Shown one piece after another: positions 60,756 through 64,000 of a stretch of 64,000 nt of DNA (positions are counted from its first letter, which is position 1; every line of letters starts with the position of its first letter). The notes beneath the pieces were generated by a model. The model saw only the letters and a program-made list of their open reading frames with translations, was not told the origin of the DNA and searched no databases. The position numbers and the translations under genes were made by a program. Source of the DNA: DATARH01 sp963773625 (GTDB taxonomy: Bacteria; Pseudomonadota; Alphaproteobacteria; ATCC43930; CGMCC-115725). The stretch covers positions 62,001-126,000 of the forward strand of contig CAVZCJ010000004.1 of the NCBI GenBank assembly GCA_963773625.1. Reading direction: 5' to 3'.

Positions 60756-62060
60756 TCAGCGCGGTGGCCACGGCGCGACGTGCCAGGGGCCACCGCTATC
60801 CTTCGCCAGCCGGTCGAGCAGGTTGCGCGCGGTCGCGTCGTCGATCGCGCTGCTGCCGGTGGCGCCCGGATGCGTAACGACCGCGTTGATTACGTCGTTC
60901 CAGCCGCCATCGGCGCGAAACCGGGTGGCGTCGGACGCCGGCTGGAGCATCGGCTGCAGCGCCGCGATGTTCCGCGCCGCCGCTTTCAGCCGTTCATCGA
61001 GACCCGGCGGGTTGCGCCGAGTACGAGCTCCATATCGACAACAGGCTCGGCAGTTCGGCGGCGAAAACCGGCTGCGGCGTGATGACGCTGGAGAGGTGTA
61101 AGGTCCACGGGTCGGTAAAGCCGCCGATCGCCTCGGCCAGCGCGAGGCACGAATACGCCCTTCCCGCGACGCTCTAGGTGGCGAGGATTAAGGCGCCTTG
61201 GCCGCTGCCGTCCGTGGTGGTGGTCGCCGAACCGGCGATGTTGGTCAGGATCTGCGGCGGCCATCCGCGCCGCTGGGCGGCCGTGGCGATTTGCGGGAAG
61301 GCGGCTTGGAACGCTGCGACCGGGTCGCAGCAATGGGCTTCCGCCACTGAGCCGGTGAGCGCGGTCGGCCCGCCGTAGACCGGAATGCTGTCGCCAAGGG
61401 ACATCAGCTCGCCTTGCTCGCTGCCGAGATCGACCAGGCCTTTGCCCTGGCCGAGCACGCGCCAGCCTGGCGCGACACTGATCTGGCTGCCGTCGGCCAA
61501 GTGCAGTGGGGTTAACCCGGTGCTCGGCGCCCCCCGGTCCCAGCGCCTGCTGCAGCCGCGGGAACGACGCCGGGAACGAATCGGCATAGTCGTAAAAAAC
61601 GCTGACATTGCCGCCGGTATCGTCGAGCGCGGCGACAGCGATGCCGAGGACCCTCGCGCCACGCACCGTCGCGGCGAACATGATCTGCGCCGAACGGTCG
61701 CTCTTGTCGACCGCCGCGAGGAGTGGCGCGGGCATGCCGGATCGAAGGCCGCCGAATAGGCGAAAATCGCCGAAATTACGCCGAGCGGCAGAGTCGGCCT
61801 TGTCGGTCAACTGCCCATACATGACAATGCCGGCGCCCATCGGGTCGCGTACGATCTCGACGCTGGTTGGCAGCACGGCGCGCGGCGCCGGTGGGATTCC
61901 CTGGGGCGCCGCAGCTGGCGGTAGCGATGGCGGGGTGATTTGCGTTGCGGGTGGGATGGTGATCGGCCGATTTTGCGCCTGGCCGGAAATCGGAAAGGCG
62001 AGTGCGGCGGCAGCCCACGAAAAGGCCACGAGCCAGGTGGATCGCCGATCGTGCCGTCAT
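60756..62060 (-). CDS. Exported protein of unknown function, frame broken
   Basis: About 430 residues after repair. ATG 62060 follows GGAGCGAGA; a signal peptide appears once a +1 change near 62030 is repaired (VAFSWAAAALAFPISGQAQ). A Pro/Ala segment comes next, then GAGIVMYGQLTDKADSAARRNFGDFRLFGG, ARVLGIAVAALDDTGGNVSVFYDY, GLTPLHLADGSQISVAPGWRVLG and, in a third frame, FAAELPSLLSIWSSY and GGWNDVINAVVTHPGATGSSAID. Unrecognised. Breaks near 62030, 61545, 61170 and 61010. Divergent from the TIR gene. Confidence 0.6.
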
Positions 62061-62285
62061 TCTCGCTCCTGTGGTCTTGGTCGCGGCTGAAAATGCCAGC
62101 AATGCGAAACCGCGCGCAACGGGCGTGCAGGGCGCCATGTTTTCGCTTGCATCGTTGGCCAATTGCGCGTTTCTTTTCGGCTCGGTGGCTTTAAGCGCCG
62201 CCAGGCACTAGGATGCGCGAGATTAGGCGAAATACTGTTCGACAACTCACGCGAGCCTGTAGCGTAGCGCCGAAAACATGGCCAA

Positions 62286-62305
62286 GCGGCCGGGCCTCCG
62301 GCCGC
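62286..62305 (+). other. 5-prime-UTR hairpin before the TIR gene
   Basis: GCGGCCGG-gcct-CCGGCCGC, a perfect 8-bp GC stem with a 4-base loop, 34 bases upstream of the ATG. No T-run. It could influence translation or mark the transcript start region. The rest of 62061-62285 holds nothing I can identify. Confidence 0.35.
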
Positions 62306-62338
62306 GCCGCGGATGAGGGGAGCGCAAGAGAACCGGCG

Positions 62339-63999
62339 ATGCCGCGAATTACGATCTCCTATCGGCGCGACGACTCGGACGTCATCACCGGCCGCATTTT
62401 TGACCGGCTGTCGGCGCATTACGGCCGGGAAACCGTGTTTCGCGACATCGACAGCATTCCGCTGGGCGTCGATTTTCGTAAGCATGTCAATTCAGTGATC
62501 GACGACACCGACATCATGATAGCGGTGGTCGGCCCGAAATGGATCGGCCCGCGCCCTGGGCAAAGCCGACTCGACAATGCCGCCGACCCGGTGCGGGTCG
62601 AGATCGACGCTGCGCTGCGCAAGGGCGTACCGCTGATCCCCGTTCTGGTGCTGCGCGCGCAGATGCCGCGCGCCGATCAGTTGCCGCCTAGCCTTGAGGA
62701 TTTCGCCTACCGCAACGCCGCGACGATCGATGCCGGGCCAGGATTTCGATACGCATATGGCGCGGCTAATCCGCGCCATCGACAATGTGCTCGAGGAGAG
62801 GGCGAAATCGCCGAGCGCCCCGCCCGGCGCTGCCGTCGCTACCACGGAGCAGCAGCCCAGAGCCGGCCGCGCCGTCGGTGGAAGATGAGCCGAGCGGCAA
62901 CGGTTCGCCGAGCAACTTAAGCGCGAAGAGGAAGAGCGCCAGCGTCAGCTCGAGGAAGACCGGCTGCGTGAAGCTGCGGAGTCGCGTCGCCGCGAGGAAG
63001 GGAGAGCGGCAGCAACAATTGGCGGAGCAGCGTGCGGCGGATGAACGGCAACGTCAGGAGACAGCGGCACGGCAAGCGGCTGAACAGCGCGCGGCGGAAG
63101 AGCGGCAGCGGCAGGAGGCGGCGGCGCACCAGGCCGAACAGCGCGCCGCAGAAGAGCGGCAGCGGCAGGAGGCGGCGGCGCGCCAGGCCGAACAGCGCGC
63201 TGCAGAAGAACGGCAACGTCAGGAGGCGGCGGCCCGCCAAGCTGCGGAGCAGAGCGCGCGCGAGGAAAAAGCAGGGCTGACGGCGGCGGAGCCACAAGGC
63301 GCGGCAGCGGCGGCATCGGCGACCGCAAAAACCACCGGGCTTGAGCCCAAGTACAAGATCGCTATCGGTGCCGGCGTGGCGGGATTGCTGGTAACCGCGG
63401 TGGTGGCCATTCTCGTGATCGCGCACCCCGGCCCGGTGCCTACCCCCACCCCCACACCCGGTCCGACCCCCACACCCGGTCCGACCCCCACCCGCAGTCC
63501 GGCCCCCGCGCCCAGTCCCGCTCCTAAGCCCATAGCCGGACCGTCCAAGCCCGCCCCAGCCCCTGTACCGTCGCCTTCGCCAGCCCCTGTGCCGTCGCCC
63601 GCGCCGGCGAGCCAGCGCCGTCACCGTCGCCTCAATCGGCATCGGCGGCGATTTCGCCGGGGCAGTTGTGGAGCCTTTCCTTCTTTGACCAGCGACAGCA
63701 ACCCATACTCCGGGACGCTGACCGTTGTGCAAATTGCCGGTTACAACAGTTTCACCGGACGTCTTGAAGTTTCATACAAAGGAAAAGATGGAAATATTGA
63801 AACCATTCGTGAAGATGCTGTGATAACAGTTAATGACAATAAGATAACCATCGCTTGCTCAAACGTGTCTTACTTGAAGGGAAGTGGGAATTATACCGCT
63901 GATTATTTTGATTTTACGGCAAAATCGGCGACTGAGGCCGAAGGCGACACCGTCGACGATAAAGACGTCCACGGCCACGCGACGATGTGGCGAATTTAA
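62339..63999 (+). CDS. TIR-domain protein with long coiled coil, one transmembrane helix and AT-rich C-terminal domain; frame broken
   Basis: About 550 residues. Residues 1-150: TIR fold (ITISYRRDDSDVITGRIFDRL, ETVFRDIDSIPLGVDF, DIMIAVVGPKWIG, and PVRVEIDAALRKGVPLIPV with the candidate catalytic Glu of TIR NADases). Then a highly charged coiled coil with four 18-residue repeats (EQRAAEERQRQEAAARQA), a TM helix (IAIGAGVAGLLVTAVVAILVIA), a Pro-rich linker (PTPTPTPGPTPTPG) and a beta-rich C-terminal domain of about 100 residues. Several +1 changes (near 62740, 62855, 62890, 62998, 63640). The last 0.3 kb is much richer in A+T than the rest. Stops one base before the window end. Confidence 0.8.
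63025..63246 (+). repeat. Four tandem 54-57-bp repeats in the coiled-coil region
   Basis: Copies start at 63025 (57 bp), 63082, 63136 and 63190 (57 bp), each encoding one 18- or 19-residue Glu/Arg/Gln/Ala unit. The copies are nearly identical at DNA level, so length variation between strains is likely. Confidence 0.9.
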
Positions 64000-64000
64000 C

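Overview
The window is a 64 kb piece of a high-G+C (about two thirds G+C by eye), gene-dense alphaproteobacterial chromosome. The best lineage markers are the ChpT and CtrA cell-cycle phosphorelay proteins, two YdcH/DUF465 proteins, a TIGR02444-type protein next to UbiX, the purE-purK pair, and many catabolic genes typical of soil Rhodospirillales/Reyranellales or Rhizobiales. The order within the class cannot be fixed from this window. No rRNA, tRNA, CRISPR array, insertion sequence or prophage was seen, and no gene-free stretch longer than about 290 bases remains once the genes below are placed.

Data quality dominates the reading. About 35 genes are broken by single-base reading-frame changes, some 80-90 in total by eye, and nearly all behave like one extra base (+1). 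They hit housekeeping genes (purM, purE, ubiX, fdhD) as often as accessory ones and share no slippery motif, so I treat them as sequencing/assembly insertions, not decay. They are patchy: 17.8-26.1 kb and 35-39.5 kb are almost clean, while 8-17.8 kb, 26.3-33 kb and 59-64 kb are dense. Each broken gene is given as one CDS spanning its frames.

Layout. 0-10 kb: end of a Bcr/CflA drug exporter, a secreted PEBP protein, two luciferase-like monooxygenases, a homogentisate-dioxygenase-like gene abutting a CinA/nucleotidyltransferase fusion, a DUF1906 lipoprotein, a Cj0069-like ATP-grasp-type protein and an AsmA protein. 10-18 kb: alpha/beta hydrolase with a strong terminator, purM, then a multistep phosphorelay (HPt, sigma-54 activator, hybrid histidine kinase) and the molybdenum-cofactor pair fdhD-mobA. 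18-26 kb: a 12-repeat TPR protein; an OxlT-like MFS transporter coupled to a 38-residue membrane peptide; convergent chpT and ctrA; a FliJ-like gene; a CBS-BON protein and a PiT phosphate transporter. 26-34.6 kb: CoA-transferase, CitE-like lyase and hydantoinase B in one run; mtgA and a Nudix gene; then paired duplications (two amidases, two NIPSNAP proteins).

34.6-47 kb: an exported protein with three internal repeats; TetR/EthD; protocatechuate dioxygenase pcaHG facing a His/Tyr-rich secreted peptide across a perfect 11-bp inverted repeat; DUF3108; a large unrecognised protein; an ECF sigma factor; a Crp regulator with a 2-oxoglutarate oxygenase; a HExxHxxGxxD protease; a ChrR-like cupin. 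47-58 kb: small basic and secreted peptides, a MetE-like enzyme, an M81 (MlrC) peptidase, a peptidoglycan-binding protein, a small lipoprotein, a rare bacterial pepsin-like aspartic protease, aminotransferase plus Gfo/Idh dehydrogenase, a single-domain response regulator, purE-purK. 58-64 kb: GGDEF protein, two YdcH proteins, TIGR02444 protein, ubiX, an exported unknown, and a TIR/coiled-coil/transmembrane protein whose C-terminal domain is strikingly AT-rich.
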